Assembly (NCBI GenBank): GCA_050742975.1
Contig: JBOGDQ010000207.1
Span: 1 to 47,124, forward strand
Length of the DNA: 47,124 nucleotides
Direction: 5' to 3'
DNA from: JBDTGE01 sp050742975
GTDB taxonomy: Bacteria > Actinomycetota > Actinomycetes > Mycobacteriales > Jatrophihabitantaceae
This document shows positions 31,509-40,162 of the stretch, piece by piece (position 1 is the stretch's first letter; every line of letters begins with the position of its first letter). The translations under genes were made by a program, and so were the position numbers. Below the pieces are notes generated by a model. That model made no database searches. It had not been told where the DNA came from and saw only the letters and a list, made by a program, of their open reading frames with translations.

Positions 31509-33392
31509 ATGGCTGACGACGCGCCCACAGAGCCCGCGTGGCGGGGCCGAACGCTCTGGGCGCGCAGCCGGTCCGCCCCGTTGCGTTCGTTCCTGCAGAC
31601 CGAGTCCGGCAGCGCAGGCGTGCTGGTCGCGGCGATCGTCGCAGCGCTGATCTGGGCGAACATCTCCGTCGATTCGTACGAGTCGCTCTGGCGGACCGAC
31701 CTGTCGATCCGTGTCGGGACGGTCGGCATCACGCACGACCTGCGGACCTGGATCGACGACGGGCTGATGACGTTGTTCTTCCTGGTCGTCGGCCTGGAGG
31801 CGCGGCGCGAGTTCGATCTCGGCGACCTGCGCGAGCGCCGGCGGTTCGTGCTCCCATTCGCGGCCGGCCTGGTCGGCATGGCGATCCCCGTGCTGATCTA
31901 CCTCGCGATCAACGCCGGACGATCGAGCGCGCACGGCTGGGGCGTGGCGATGTCGACGGACACCGCTCTCGCCCTCGGCCTGCTCGCGCTGCTCGGCCGC
32001 GACGTTCCCGACCGGGTGCGGGTCTTCCTGCTTACGGTCTTCGTGGTCGACGACCTGGCGGCCCTGGTCGTGATCGCCGTCGTCTACAGCGAGCGGATCC
32101 GGGTGGTGCCGCTCGTCATCGCGGTGCTCACCTTCGCTGTTCTCCTCGTGGTCGCCAGGCTGCGGATGCGGCAGCGATCGGTATTCGCCGCGCTCGGCCT
32201 CGTCGTCTGGGCCGCCCTGCTGGCCAGCGGGGTCGATCCGGTGGTCGCCGGCCTGGCCATCGGCCTGTCCGCCTCGGCGTACTCGCCGGTTCGCGGCGAT
32301 CTGGAGGAGGCGACCGGACTGGTCCGCCGGTTCCGCGAGCAGCCGACGCCCGAACTCGCGCGATCGGCGACGGCCGGGCTGACATCCACGCTGTCACCGA
32401 ACGCGCGGCTGCAGACCTTCTACCACCCCTGGACGAGCTACCTCATCGTTCCGCTGTTCGCGCTGGCCAATGCGGGCATCGTGCTCGACGGCCGGTTCCT
32501 CGCGCACGCGTTCACCGCGCCGGTGACCCTCGGCGTCCTGATCGGTTACGTGGTCGGCAAGCCGGTCGCGGTCGTCGGCACCTCGTGGGCGGTGACCCGC
32601 ATCAGCCGCGGTCGGGTCCGCCCGCCGGTCGGCTGGGCCGCGGTCGCGGGCAGCGGCACCATCGCGGGTATCGGTTTCACCGTCGCGCTGCTGATCGCCA
32701 CGCGGGCCTTTTACGCGGAGCAGCTGAACGAGGCCAAGCTCGGCGCTCTGTCCGCGGCGTTCGTCGCGTCGGTATTGACGTGGACCGTGTACCGGCTCAC
32801 CGCACTGCTCCCGCCCGCGCGCAGGGCCCGTGCGCTGCTCGGTGACCCTCGGCTCATCCAGGACCTGATCCCGGAGGTGGACCCGTCCCGCGATCACATC
32901 CGCGGCCCGGCCGACGCGGCGATCACGGTGATCGAGTTCGGCGACTTCGAGTGCCCGTACTGCGGCCGGGCCGAGCCGGTCGTGCGTGACCTGATCACCG
33001 AGCGGGACGTCCGCTACGTCTGGCGGCACCTGCCACTCACCGACGTCCACCCGCAGGCCCAACTCGCCGCAGAGGCGGCCGAGGCCGCCGCCGCACAGGA
33101 CGCGTTCTGGCCGATGCACGACCTGCTGCTGAGCCGCCAGGACGGGCTGCGCGCGCCGGATCTGGTCAGGTACGCGAACGAGTTGGGCCTGGATCCCGAC
33201 CGCTTCCACGACGATCTCGTCCGGCATGTGCACGCGACGAGGATCGCGCAGGACGTCGAATCTGCTGATCTGAGCGGGGTTTCCGGCACGCCGACGTTCT
33301 TCATCAACGGCCAGCGCCACTACGGGGCCTTCGACCTGCAGACTCTGACAGCGGCAATCAAGGCCGCGCGGGCCCAGGCCGGGATCAGCTGA
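31509..33392 (+). CDS. nhaA: NhaA Na+/H+ antiporter fused to a C-terminal DsbA/thioredoxin-like domain
   Basis: 627 aa, two domains. Residues ~25-435: NhaA with LFFLVVGLEARREFDLGDLR, AMSTDTALALGLLAL, the ion-binding pair VVDDLAAL (D181, D182), and YHPWTSYLIVPLFALANAGI. Residues ~455-627: a thioredoxin-like fold of the DsbA_4 type with FGDFECPYCG (C482, C485), VRYVWRHLPLTDVHPQA and cis-Pro region GVSGTPTFFINGQRHYGAF. Plain NhaA is ~390-430 aa. This fusion is found in actinobacteria; which side of the membrane the thiol domain faces and whether it senses redox or acts as an oxidoreductase is not known. ATG 31509. Confidence 0.93.
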   Translation: MADDAPTEPAWRGRTLWARSRSAPLRSFLQTESGSAGVLVAAIVAALIWANISVDSYESLWRTDLSIRVGTVGITHDLRTWIDDGLMTLFFLVVGLEARREFDLGDLRERRRFVLPFAAGLVGMAIPVLIYLAINAGRSSAHGWGVAMSTDTALALGLLALLGRDVPDRVRVFLLTVFVVDDLAALVVIAVVYSERIRVVPLVIAVLTFAVLLVVARLRMRQRSVFAALGLVVWAALLASGVDPVVAGLAIGLSASAYSPVRGDLEEATGLVRRFREQPTPELARSATAGLTSTLSPNARLQTFYHPWTSYLIVPLFALANAGIVLDGRFLAHAFTAPVTLGVLIGYVVGKPVAVVGTSWAVTRISRGRVRPPVGWAAVAGSGTIAGIGFTVALLIATRAFYAEQLNEAKLGALSAAFVASVLTWTVYRLTALLPPARRARALLGDPRLIQDLIPEVDPSRDHIRGPADAAITVIEFGDFECPYCGRAEPVVRDLITERDVRYVWRHLPLTDVHPQAQLAAEAAEAAAAQDAFWPMHDLLLSRQDGLRAPDLVRYANELGLDPDRFHDDLVRHVHATRIAQDVESADLSGVSGTPTFFINGQRHYGAFDLQTLTAAIKAARAQAGIS

Positions 33393-33416
33393 GCCCCGGG
33401 CTGAAACACTGGACGC

Positions 33417-33929
33417 GTGACACCGCACCGGCTCGTCCTGATCCGCCACGCCAAGGCCGCCGACGGCGCACTCGACATCGTTCGCCCGCTCGCCCCGCGT
33501 GGCCGCGACGATGCGGGCGCGATCGGGCGCTTCCTCGAACGGGCCGGCGTGGCGCCGGACCTCGTCGTCGTCTCGCCGGCCCTTCGGGCGCGACAGACTT
33601 GGGCCGGCGCGCAGGCCGAGCTCGCTGCGGTGATCGAGCTCGCCGTCGACGACCGGATCTACGACAACGACGTCACGTCCCTGCTTGCGACGATCAGCGG
33701 CACGCCCCAGAACATCCAGGTCCTCGCGATGGTCGGTCACAACCCGTCCTTCGCCCAGCTCGCGGCTGCGCTCGACGACGGCGAGGGTGATGACGACGCG
33801 CGCACCCGGATGCGCAGCGACTACCCCACCGGCTGCATCGCGATCTTCGACCTGGCCGGCCCCTGGGCACAGGTGCGGCCGGGATCGGCGACGCTGCAGA
33901 CGTTCGCCGTTCCCCGCGGTAGGTCATAG
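33417..33929 (+). CDS. SixA-like histidine phosphatase family protein
   Basis: 170 aa of the branch-1 histidine phosphatase superfamily. Seen: catalytic RHAKA (LVLIRHAKAADG near residue 9), SPALRARQTW with the Arg of the phosphate pocket, and MVGHNPSF with the second His. Small size and the sequence match SixA-type phosphohistidine phosphatases. GTG 33417, 24 bases after nhaA, so probably in its operon. Substrate not deducible. Confidence 0.88.
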   Translation: MTPHRLVLIRHAKAADGALDIVRPLAPRGRDDAGAIGRFLERAGVAPDLVVVSPALRARQTWAGAQAELAAVIELAVDDRIYDNDVTSLLATISGTPQNIQVLAMVGHNPSFAQLAAALDDGEGDDDARTRMRSDYPTGCIAIFDLAGPWAQVRPGSATLQTFAVPRGRS

Positions 33930-33987
33930 CCGCGGGTCGCGTGCTGCGCTCGGGCGAGTGTGATCGGCGCAGTCGCTGACCTCGCCG

Positions 33988-35259
33988 TCAGTCGGCCACC
34001 TGATCCGCATCGGGGTCGGACAGGTAGCGCTCGACCAGCTCGTTGCCGAACTTGCCGTGCGGGTCGTACTCGGCCATCAGGCGCCGGAAGTCCGGCAGCC
34101 GTTCGTACTGTCGCTGCACGAGCGCCGGCTCGACGGAGAACAGCTTGCCCCAGTGCGCACGCGCGTCGAACCCGGCGAGTGCCGACTCCAGCGCAGTGAT
34201 CGCCGGCCGGACCAGGTCATCGTCCTTGACCCAGGTGAAGTGGAACGCGACGCTGTCCCGTCCGTAGCTCGGGCTCAGCCACAGGTCGTCGGCGGCGACG
34301 GTGCGGATCTCGCCGGTCAGCAGGGCCGGCGCGACCTGGCTGCGCACCCGGCCGATCGCCTCGATCGCCGCAGGCCCGTCGGCGTATGCGATGAGGTACT
34401 CCGACTGCAGTTCGTCGCCAACACTCGGCGTGAGGTCCGGACGGAAGTGCGGCAGCCGCTCGTGCCACGGGCCGGGCACACCCCCCTGGACGGTGCAGTT
34501 GTCCGCGGCCGCTCCCGGGATCGGGTGTTGCGGCTCCGTGGCCGGCGTCGCGCCGAGCGACAGCGGAACCTCACTTCCGGCGTCATCGAGCGAGATGACC
34601 CATACGCGGAAAGCAGATTCGCGCCAGTTGGTGAACACGTTGATGCTGTACGCGCACCCGAAGATCTCGTCGAAGTGCCCGACAAGCTGGTCGAACGCCA
34701 GGTCCAGGTACACCTGCTGGCGCAGCTCGAAGGTGGGCACCACGTCGAGCGTCATGCTCGTCAGCACACCGAGACAGCCCAGCGCGACCACCGCTCCACG
34801 AAAGCCGTCGTCACCGCGACCCAGCCGGACGAGCTCGCCCGACGCCCGCACGAACTCCACCGCCGACACGGACGCTGCGAGCGAGGCGTTGCAGTTGCCC
34901 GAGCCGTGCGTTCCAGTCGCGCACGCACCGGCCACGCAGATGTGCGGCAGCGACGCGAGGTTGCGCAGCGCGAAGCCTGCCCGGTGCAGGTGCTCGGCCA
35001 GCTCGCCGTATGCCATCCCCGCGCTCACCGTGACCGACGTTCCCTCGATGCGCACCACCGGGGGCAGGCCCGCGACCGACACGAGGTCGCCGGTCGTGTC
35101 CGCGATCCGGTTGAACGAGTGACCGGTACCCAGCACCCTCAGCCGTGAGCTGTGCGCGACGAGTTCCTGCAGTTCGGCCACGCCGGCCGGCCGGTGCCGC
35201 GCACGAGCCGCGAACGTGACGTTGCGAGCCCAGTTCGTCGACGGGACAGCGTCCGGCAT
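33988..35259 (-). CDS. FAD-dependent alditol oxidase (AldO-like)
   Basis: 423-aa vanillyl-alcohol-oxidase-type flavoprotein oxidising terminal hydroxyls of sugar alcohols with O2. Seen: STNWARNVTFAARARHRPAG at the start, covalent-FAD motif VLGTGHSFNRIAD (His in GTGHS), FAD-binding ATGTHGSGN, GVPGPWHERLPHFRPDLTPS, EYLIAYADG, VAADDLWLSPSYGRDSVAFH and HWGKLF, closely following Streptomyces AldO. ATG 35259 is 11 bases after the AraC-type gene stop. Length matches the family. Its substrate could be a polyol other than xylitol. Confidence 0.92.
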   Translation of the reverse strand: MPDAVPSTNWARNVTFAARARHRPAGVAELQELVAHSSRLRVLGTGHSFNRIADTTGDLVSVAGLPPVVRIEGTSVTVSAGMAYGELAEHLHRAGFALRNLASLPHICVAGACATGTHGSGNCNASLAASVSAVEFVRASGELVRLGRGDDGFRGAVVALGCLGVLTSMTLDVVPTFELRQQVYLDLAFDQLVGHFDEIFGCAYSINVFTNWRESAFRVWVISLDDAGSEVPLSLGATPATEPQHPIPGAAADNCTVQGGVPGPWHERLPHFRPDLTPSVGDELQSEYLIAYADGPAAIEAIGRVRSQVAPALLTGEIRTVAADDLWLSPSYGRDSVAFHFTWVKDDDLVRPAITALESALAGFDARAHWGKLFSVEPALVQRQYERLPDFRRLMAEYDPHGKFGNELVERYLSDPDADQVAD

Positions 35260-35270
35260 GGATAGGCCCG

Positions 35271-36260
35271 TCAGGTACCGGTCGGGATCTCGCGATGCGC
35301 CGAACGGTAGGCGCGCGGGCTCAGCCCGAACTCGCGGCGGAACGCGCGGGAGAAGTACTCGGCCGAGGCGAAGCCGCACTCCTGCGCGACCGACTCGACG
35401 TTGGTGATCGCACGCCGCGACGCCAGCAGCTCGGCGGCACGCTCCAAACGCCGCCTGCGGATCAGCGCCGCCGGGCTCTCCGAGCCGTTGAACGCGCGAT
35501 ACAGCTGCCGCAGCGACACGCTGAGCTGCGCGGCGATCGCGGCCGGCGTCAGCTGCGGGTCGGTTGCCTGCTCGTAGATGATCGTCTCGGTGCGGGCGCG
35601 GACGGATGCGACCTGCTCGCCGTCCACCATCCGGCTGACCGACGAGCGCAGCACCAGCCCGGCCAGTGAGCCGAGGTAGCGGTCGATACCGACCAGCGTC
35701 GACGCGCTGCCTACGCCTTCGGTATCGGCGAGCAGCAGGTTCGCCGCCGAGCGCAGCAGGTGTGACTGGAACCGGGTCAGCGGGTACGTCTGCCCGTACA
35801 TGGCGGCGATACTCGCCGGCTCCATCCCCAGCGTCGGCTGATGGACGTTGAAGGTGCACAGGTGCGAGTTGGTGTGAAACACCTCGTCGATCGCGTGCGA
35901 CGGGTCGATCACCCGCAGCACACCCCGGTTGAAAGCGGTGCTGGAGTCGAACACCGAGCCCGAGTTCTCGGCGCGGATCAACACGTGGACGGACGTCTCG
36001 CCCTGCGGGTGGGGTGCGCGGGCGCCACGAGTCAGCTCGGCGCCACAGAGCGTCGAGGCCGCCCACATGCAACGAGTACCGCGCAGCCGGGCGCCCTTGA
36101 AGTAGTAACCCGCACGCGCGCGGGTGAGCGGCGCGATCTGCAGGCCCAGTGGCCCCATCCGGATTCGTGCCGGCCACGCATCGGTGGTTTCGGCGGATAC
36201 CTCCAACCACGCGATACCGCCCGGAGGCGGCAGGTCGACTCGCGATACGGAGCCCAGCAT
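35271..36260 (-). CDS. AraC-family transcriptional regulator
   Basis: 329 aa. Seen: N-terminal AraC-binding-like domain and a C-terminal double HTH (about residues 225-320): TPAAIAAQLSVSLRQLYRAF, NGSESPAALIRRRRLERAAE, ITNVESVAQECGFASAEYFS and RAFRREFGLSPRAYRSAHRE. It shows features of the AraC_binding_2/OxyR-like group (cupin plus HTH_18). ATG 36260 is preferred; a longer frame reaches upstream but lacks similarity and overlaps the decayed gene's region. It precedes and likely controls the alditol oxidase gene. Confidence 0.9.
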   Translation of the reverse strand: MLGSVSRVDLPPPGGIAWLEVSAETTDAWPARIRMGPLGLQIAPLTRARAGYYFKGARLRGTRCMWAASTLCGAELTRGARAPHPQGETSVHVLIRAENSGSVFDSSTAFNRGVLRVIDPSHAIDEVFHTNSHLCTFNVHQPTLGMEPASIAAMYGQTYPLTRFQSHLLRSAANLLLADTEGVGSASTLVGIDRYLGSLAGLVLRSSVSRMVDGEQVASVRARTETIIYEQATDPQLTPAAIAAQLSVSLRQLYRAFNGSESPAALIRRRRLERAAELLASRRAITNVESVAQECGFASAEYFSRAFRREFGLSPRAYRSAHREIPTGT

Positions 36261-36410
36261 CGGTCCATCCTCCACCGTGACCGCGGGACGGACCAGCCGT
36301 TCCGCAGACCTCGCCCAGAGGCTAGGACGCGACAACCGCGCTCTGCAACCAGGCCGTGCCTGGATAGAGTCGCGAATATCCCAATCAGATACATAGGAGG
36401 CGGCGGCAGC

Positions 36411-36801
36411 GTAAAGCTCGGGTACCACACCGGCTACTGGTCCTCCGGTCCGCCCGCCGGCGTCCCCGAGGCGATCGGGCCTGTGCGAGTCGCTCTGCTT
36501 CGACTCGATCTGGACGGCCGAGGCGTACGGCTCGGACTGCCTGGCCCCGCTGGCCTGGTGGGGGGCGTCCACGTCGCGCGTGCGGTTGGGCACGACGCTG
36601 CTGCAGCTCTCGGGCACGCACCCCGGCGGCGACCGCGATGACGCTCGACCACCTCAGCGGCGGTCGGTTCGTCCTCGGTATCGGCGCGTCCGGGCCGCAG
36701 ATCGTCGAGGGGTGGTACGGCCAGGCCTGGCCGCCGACCTGATCCGCCCGTCACTCGCGCTGTACATCGGCGGCATGGGTGCCAACCTCGGCCAGGAGTG
36801 A
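36411..36801 (+). pseudogene. Decayed LLM-class F420-dependent oxidoreductase
   Basis: Fragments of a luciferase-like F420 enzyme in three frames. A ribosome site AGGAGG (36395-36400) precedes GTAAAGCTCGGG: the start codon appears mutated to GTA. Frame 1: VKLGYHTGYWSSGPPAGVPE. A shift near 36471-36481 then gives FDSIWTAEAYGSDCLAPLAW and TSRVRLGTTLLQLSGTHP. An extra G near 36624 gives frame 3: AATAMTLDHLSGGRFVLGIG, ASGPQIVEGWYGQAWPPT and a stop. A final piece LALYIGGMGANLGQE ends at 36801 after a large internal deletion. Its 3' end is antisense to the asparaginase gene end. Confidence 0.88.
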
Positions 36802-37779
36802 GCCGGCGCGGGCGAACGCGGCGGCGATCGCGGAGCGATCGTGCCCGCAGCTGAGCAGGACTCGTAACAGGACCCGCGCCTTGTACGCGTCCAGCAGGCC
36901 ACCGCCGATGAGCCCGCGCGCGAGCAGATCGGTCTCGGAACCCGGGTAGCCGTAGGTGTGCGAGAGCACTGCGCCCGCGCCGGTCCGGGTGGTGAGCACG
37001 ACGGGTACACGCCGGGCCAGCGCGCCGAGCGGTTCGGCCAACCGTGGCGGCACGTGACCGGCGCCCAGCGCCGCGACCACGAGGCCGTCGCAGCGATCGG
37101 CCAGCGCGTCGAGCAACTCTCCCCCGTCGTCCAGGCCGACGGACAGCACCGGAACGCGGGCGGTCACCGCTCCGTCCACACGATGGGTGTCGAGCCGCTC
37201 GACCCGGGTGAGCGCGACGGCCGAGCCCTCGATGACGTGACCGATCGGGCCCGCGTTCGGCGAGGCGAACGTCGCGGTGCTGGTGCTGTGCGTCTTGCGC
37301 ACGAACCGGGCGGCGTGCACCTCGTCGCTGAACACCACCAGCGCGCCCTGGCCGCGGAACCGATCGCTCGCGGCCACGGTCACCGCCGCGAGCAGGTTCG
37401 CTGGCCCGTCCGGACCGGCCAGCGACGGATTCCGCATCGCACCCGTGAGGACTACCGGGGTGTCCGCCGTCCACAGCAGGTCGATCAGGTACGCAGTCTC
37501 CTCGAGGGTGTCCGTTCCCTGCACGACGACGACCCCGTCGACGCCGTCGAGCTTCTCCGCCGTCGCGACGAGCTCGACGATGTCGTCGAACGACAGGGCG
37601 GCGCTGGGCAGGCTGCGGAACTGCAGCGCGTCCACGCGCGCATCGAGGTCGGCGAGCTGGGGGACCGCGGCGAGGAGTTCGTCGGCCCCGAGTCTGACGA
37701 CGGCACCACCACCGTGACCGGACATGCTGATGGTGCCGCCGAGGAAGTAGGCGCTGATCGATCGCGTCACGGGTGTCAC
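36751..37779 (-). CDS. L-asparaginase (type II-like, asparaginase/glutaminase family)
   Basis: About 342 aa, hydrolyses L-asparagine to aspartate and ammonia. Seen: first catalytic Thr in YFLGGTISM, second in VVVQGTDTLEETAYLIDLLW, then VVLTGAMRNPSLAGPDGPAN, VFSDEVHAARFVRKTHSTS and GYPGSETDL. No signal peptide, so cytoplasmic. Start uncertain: GTG 37779 and GTG 37770 both precede the first strand. The last ~17 codons lie over the 3' end of the decayed oxidoreductase, so the original stop may have been lost to a rearrangement. Confidence 0.9.
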   Translation of the reverse strand: MTPVTRSISAYFLGGTISMSGHGGGAVVRLGADELLAAVPQLADLDARVDALQFRSLPSAALSFDDIVELVATAEKLDGVDGVVVVQGTDTLEETAYLIDLLWTADTPVVLTGAMRNPSLAGPDGPANLLAAVTVAASDRFRGQGALVVFSDEVHAARFVRKTHSTSTATFASPNAGPIGHVIEGSAVALTRVERLDTHRVDGAVTARVPVLSVGLDDGGELLDALADRCDGLVVAALGAGHVPPRLAEPLGALARRVPVVLTTRTGAGAVLSHTYGYPGSETDLLARGLIGGGLLDAYKARVLLRVLLSCGHDRSAIAAAFARAGSLLAEVGTHAADVQRE

Positions 37780-38021
37780 CGTACGGCGCGGTGGAGTCCG
37801 GACCGCACGCAGCACGGTAGGCTGACCTGGTAGCTCCCCTCGTCGGGAGCCGCTCGGTCCCCGAAGCCACCCGGCTCAGCTGCACCGAGAATCGCCTTTC
37901 GCAGGCGCACTGTTTCGCTCGTCGATCGCCCCGGCACACACGCTGCCGGCTCGGCCTTACCACCTCGAACGCGTGAGGCTCCGTGCTCGACCGGCGGCGC
38001 CGCCCAACCGGAAGGCCCTAT
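37780..38021 (+). promoter_or_regulatory. 242-bp leader upstream of the glycan-gene cluster
   Basis: No gene seen. Holds hairpins GCTCCC-N6-GGGAGC (37833-37850) and CGCC-N7-GGCG near 37890, and GGAAGG (38010-38015) before the ATG at 38022. It may be a structured 5' leader. I recognise no known riboswitch class. Confidence 0.35.
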
Positions 38022-39140
38022 ATGAGAACCCGTTACGGCTTCGTGAGCACCTATCCGCCGACCCTGTGCGGCCTGGCCACCTTCACCTCGGCGCTGTCGA
38101 GCGAGCTGGCGCCCGCGGACACGCGCCGCGTGATCCGGCTCGTCGACACACCTCAGCCCCGCCGAGGCACGGAAGTGATCGGCCAGCTGGTCGCCGGCGA
38201 CACGGACAGCTCCGACCGCGCGGCCGCGATGCTCAACGACGGCGACATCGCGATCCTCCAGCACGAGTACGGCGTCTACGGCGGCCCGGACGGGGACGAG
38301 GTCCTGCCGCTGCTCGCTGCGCTACGGGTGCCGACCGTCGTCGTGCTCCACACGGTCCTGACCACGCCGACCGCCCACCAGCGGGAGGTGCTGGAAGCGG
38401 TCGCCACGCTCGCCGACGCGGTGGTCGTCATGACCACCAGCGCGTACAAGCGGCTGCGCGGTTATGCCATCGACCTGGGCAAGGTCAGCGTCATCCCGCA
38501 CGGCGCGCCGGTAGTCGCACCCAGCTTCGCGCCGACCTTCCGCAGCCCGCAGCACACCGTCCTGACGTGGGGCCTGATCGGCCCGGGCAAGGGCATCGAG
38601 TGGGCCATCGCCGCGATGGCCCAGCTCCAGGACCTGCAGCCGTCGCCGCACTACCTAGTCGCGGGCCAGACGCATCCCAAGGTCCTGCTGCACCAGGGCG
38701 AGGCCTACCGCACCCGGCTCACCGACCAGGTGCGCGAGCTGGGCCTAGCCGCGAGCGTGCAGTTCGACGGCCACTATCGCGACCGTGCCGCCCTGGGCGA
38801 ACTGGTCCGCTCGGCAGACGTCGTGGTGCTGCCGTACGACTCGACCGATCAGGTGACGTCCGGCGTCCTGATCGAAGCGGTCGCCGCACTCAAACCGGTT
38901 GTCGCGACCCGGTTCCCGCACGCGGTGGAACTGCTCGGCGACGGCGCCGGCCTGCTCGTCCCGCACAAGGACCCGACCGCGATCGCCGCGGCCCTGCGGA
39001 CCCTGTTCACCCACCGCCAACTGGCGTCCGAGATGGCGCGCGCGGCCGTCGCGACGGCGCCGGAGCTCCTCTGGCCGGCCGTGGCCGAGCGCTACCGCGA
39101 GCTGGCCCGGCGGCTGATCAAGGCGCAAGTGGCCGCATGA
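38022..39140 (+). CDS. Glycosyltransferase family 4
   Basis: 372 aa, GT-B fold. Seen: N-terminal RYGFVSTYPPTLCGLATFTS, typical of GT4 acceptor domains; IPHGAPVVA; the donor site with LTWGLIGPGKGIEWAIAAM and VVLPYDSTDQVTSGVLIEAV, where the E of the EX7E motif lies. ATG 38022 with GGAAGG upstream. Shares ATGA with the next gene. Probably uses GDP-mannose or UDP-sugar to extend a glycan; context with a GH130 gene favours mannose (inference). Confidence 0.88.
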   Translation: MRTRYGFVSTYPPTLCGLATFTSALSSELAPADTRRVIRLVDTPQPRRGTEVIGQLVAGDTDSSDRAAAMLNDGDIAILQHEYGVYGGPDGDEVLPLLAALRVPTVVVLHTVLTTPTAHQREVLEAVATLADAVVVMTTSAYKRLRGYAIDLGKVSVIPHGAPVVAPSFAPTFRSPQHTVLTWGLIGPGKGIEWAIAAMAQLQDLQPSPHYLVAGQTHPKVLLHQGEAYRTRLTDQVRELGLAASVQFDGHYRDRAALGELVRSADVVVLPYDSTDQVTSGVLIEAVAALKPVVATRFPHAVELLGDGAGLLVPHKDPTAIAAALRTLFTHRQLASEMARAAVATAPELLWPAVAERYRELARRLIKAQVAA

Positions 39141-40162
39141 CCCGGGCCGGCGCGCTGAGCGGGATCAGGTTCGACCACCTGCACGCTCTGACCGACGGGC
39201 GGGGCCTGTTCGAGCACGCGCTGCACAGCACGCCCCGGCCCGAGCACGGTTACTGCGTCGACGACGTCGCGCGAGCGCTGGTCGTGATCTGCCGCGAGCC
39301 CGACCCGGGTCCGAAGCTGCTCCTGCTGTGCCGGCGCTACCTCGAGTTCACCCTGTCGGCCGTCGACCCGGACGGCGCCTGCCACAACCGGATGGGCACG
39401 GACGGCAGGTGGACCGACGCTCCCGGTCTGGGCGACTGGTGGGGCCGGGCGATGTGGGGGCTGGGCGTCGCCAGCGTCCACGCACCGACGCTCGCGATGC
39501 GCGCGCGAGCGCTGCTGGGCTTCCGGCGCGCGGCCAGGCAGCGATCACCGCACCTGCACTCGATGGCCTTCGCCGCTCTCGGCGCCGGAGAGTTGCTGCT
39601 GCGCCGGCCGACCGAGGTGTGCGCCGACCGGCTGCTGCGCGATGCGGTAACGGCGATCGGAGCCCCGCGCGCGGACGCGAACTGGCCGTGGCCCGAGGAT
39701 CGGCTCACGTACGGCAACGGCTCGATCGTCGAGGCGCTCATGATTGCCGGAGCGGCGCTGCCCGATCCGGTCGCACAGCGCAACGGCCTGCAGCTACTGG
39801 AGTTCCTGCTCGGCGCCGAGACGCGCGAGGGTCAATTGTCGGTGACGCCGGTCGGCGGGCGCGGACGGGCCGACGTCGGTCCGGGCTTCGATCAGCAACC
39901 CATCGAGGTCGCTGCGCTCGCCGACGCCTGCGCACGCGCGCACTGCCTGACCGGCGAGGCGCGCTGGCTGGACGCGGTGCGGATGTCCTGGGACTGGTTC
40001 CTCGGCGCCAACGACAGCGCCATACCGATGTTCGACCCGGCTACCGGCGCGGGTTACGACGGGCTGGAGGCACACGGACGCAACCTCAACCAGGGCGCGG
40101 AGTCCACGCTCGCCGCCTTGTCCACCGCGCAACAGGCGCGACGCCTGTCGGTGCTGCCGTGA
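39137..40162 (+). CDS. Putative (alpha/alpha)6-barrel glycosidase-like protein
   Basis: 341 aa with regularly spaced helices. Seen: FDHLHALTDGRGLFEHALHS, YCVDDVARALVVICREP near the start, DWWGRAMWGLGVASVHAPTL, PWPEDRLTYGNGSIVEAL and GYDGLEAHGRNLNQGAESTL near the C-terminus. Such motifs occur in proteins encoded beside GT4 and GH130 genes in actinobacteria; a glycoside hydrolase or lyase role on mannosides is likely but the family name is not certain. No signal peptide. Starts in the GT stop (ATGA) and ends inside the next start (GTGA). Confidence 0.75.
   Translation: MTRAGALSGIRFDHLHALTDGRGLFEHALHSTPRPEHGYCVDDVARALVVICREPDPGPKLLLLCRRYLEFTLSAVDPDGACHNRMGTDGRWTDAPGLGDWWGRAMWGLGVASVHAPTLAMRARALLGFRRAARQRSPHLHSMAFAALGAGELLLRRPTEVCADRLLRDAVTAIGAPRADANWPWPEDRLTYGNGSIVEALMIAGAALPDPVAQRNGLQLLEFLLGAETREGQLSVTPVGGRGRADVGPGFDQQPIEVAALADACARAHCLTGEARWLDAVRMSWDWFLGANDSAIPMFDPATGAGYDGLEAHGRNLNQGAESTLAALSTAQQARRLSVLP

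Noticed and set aside
37833..37850. Known riboswitch (c-di-AMP, cobalamin, SAM) in the glycan-operon leader
   Set aside because: Hairpins are present but I could not match conserved cores of any class by eye.
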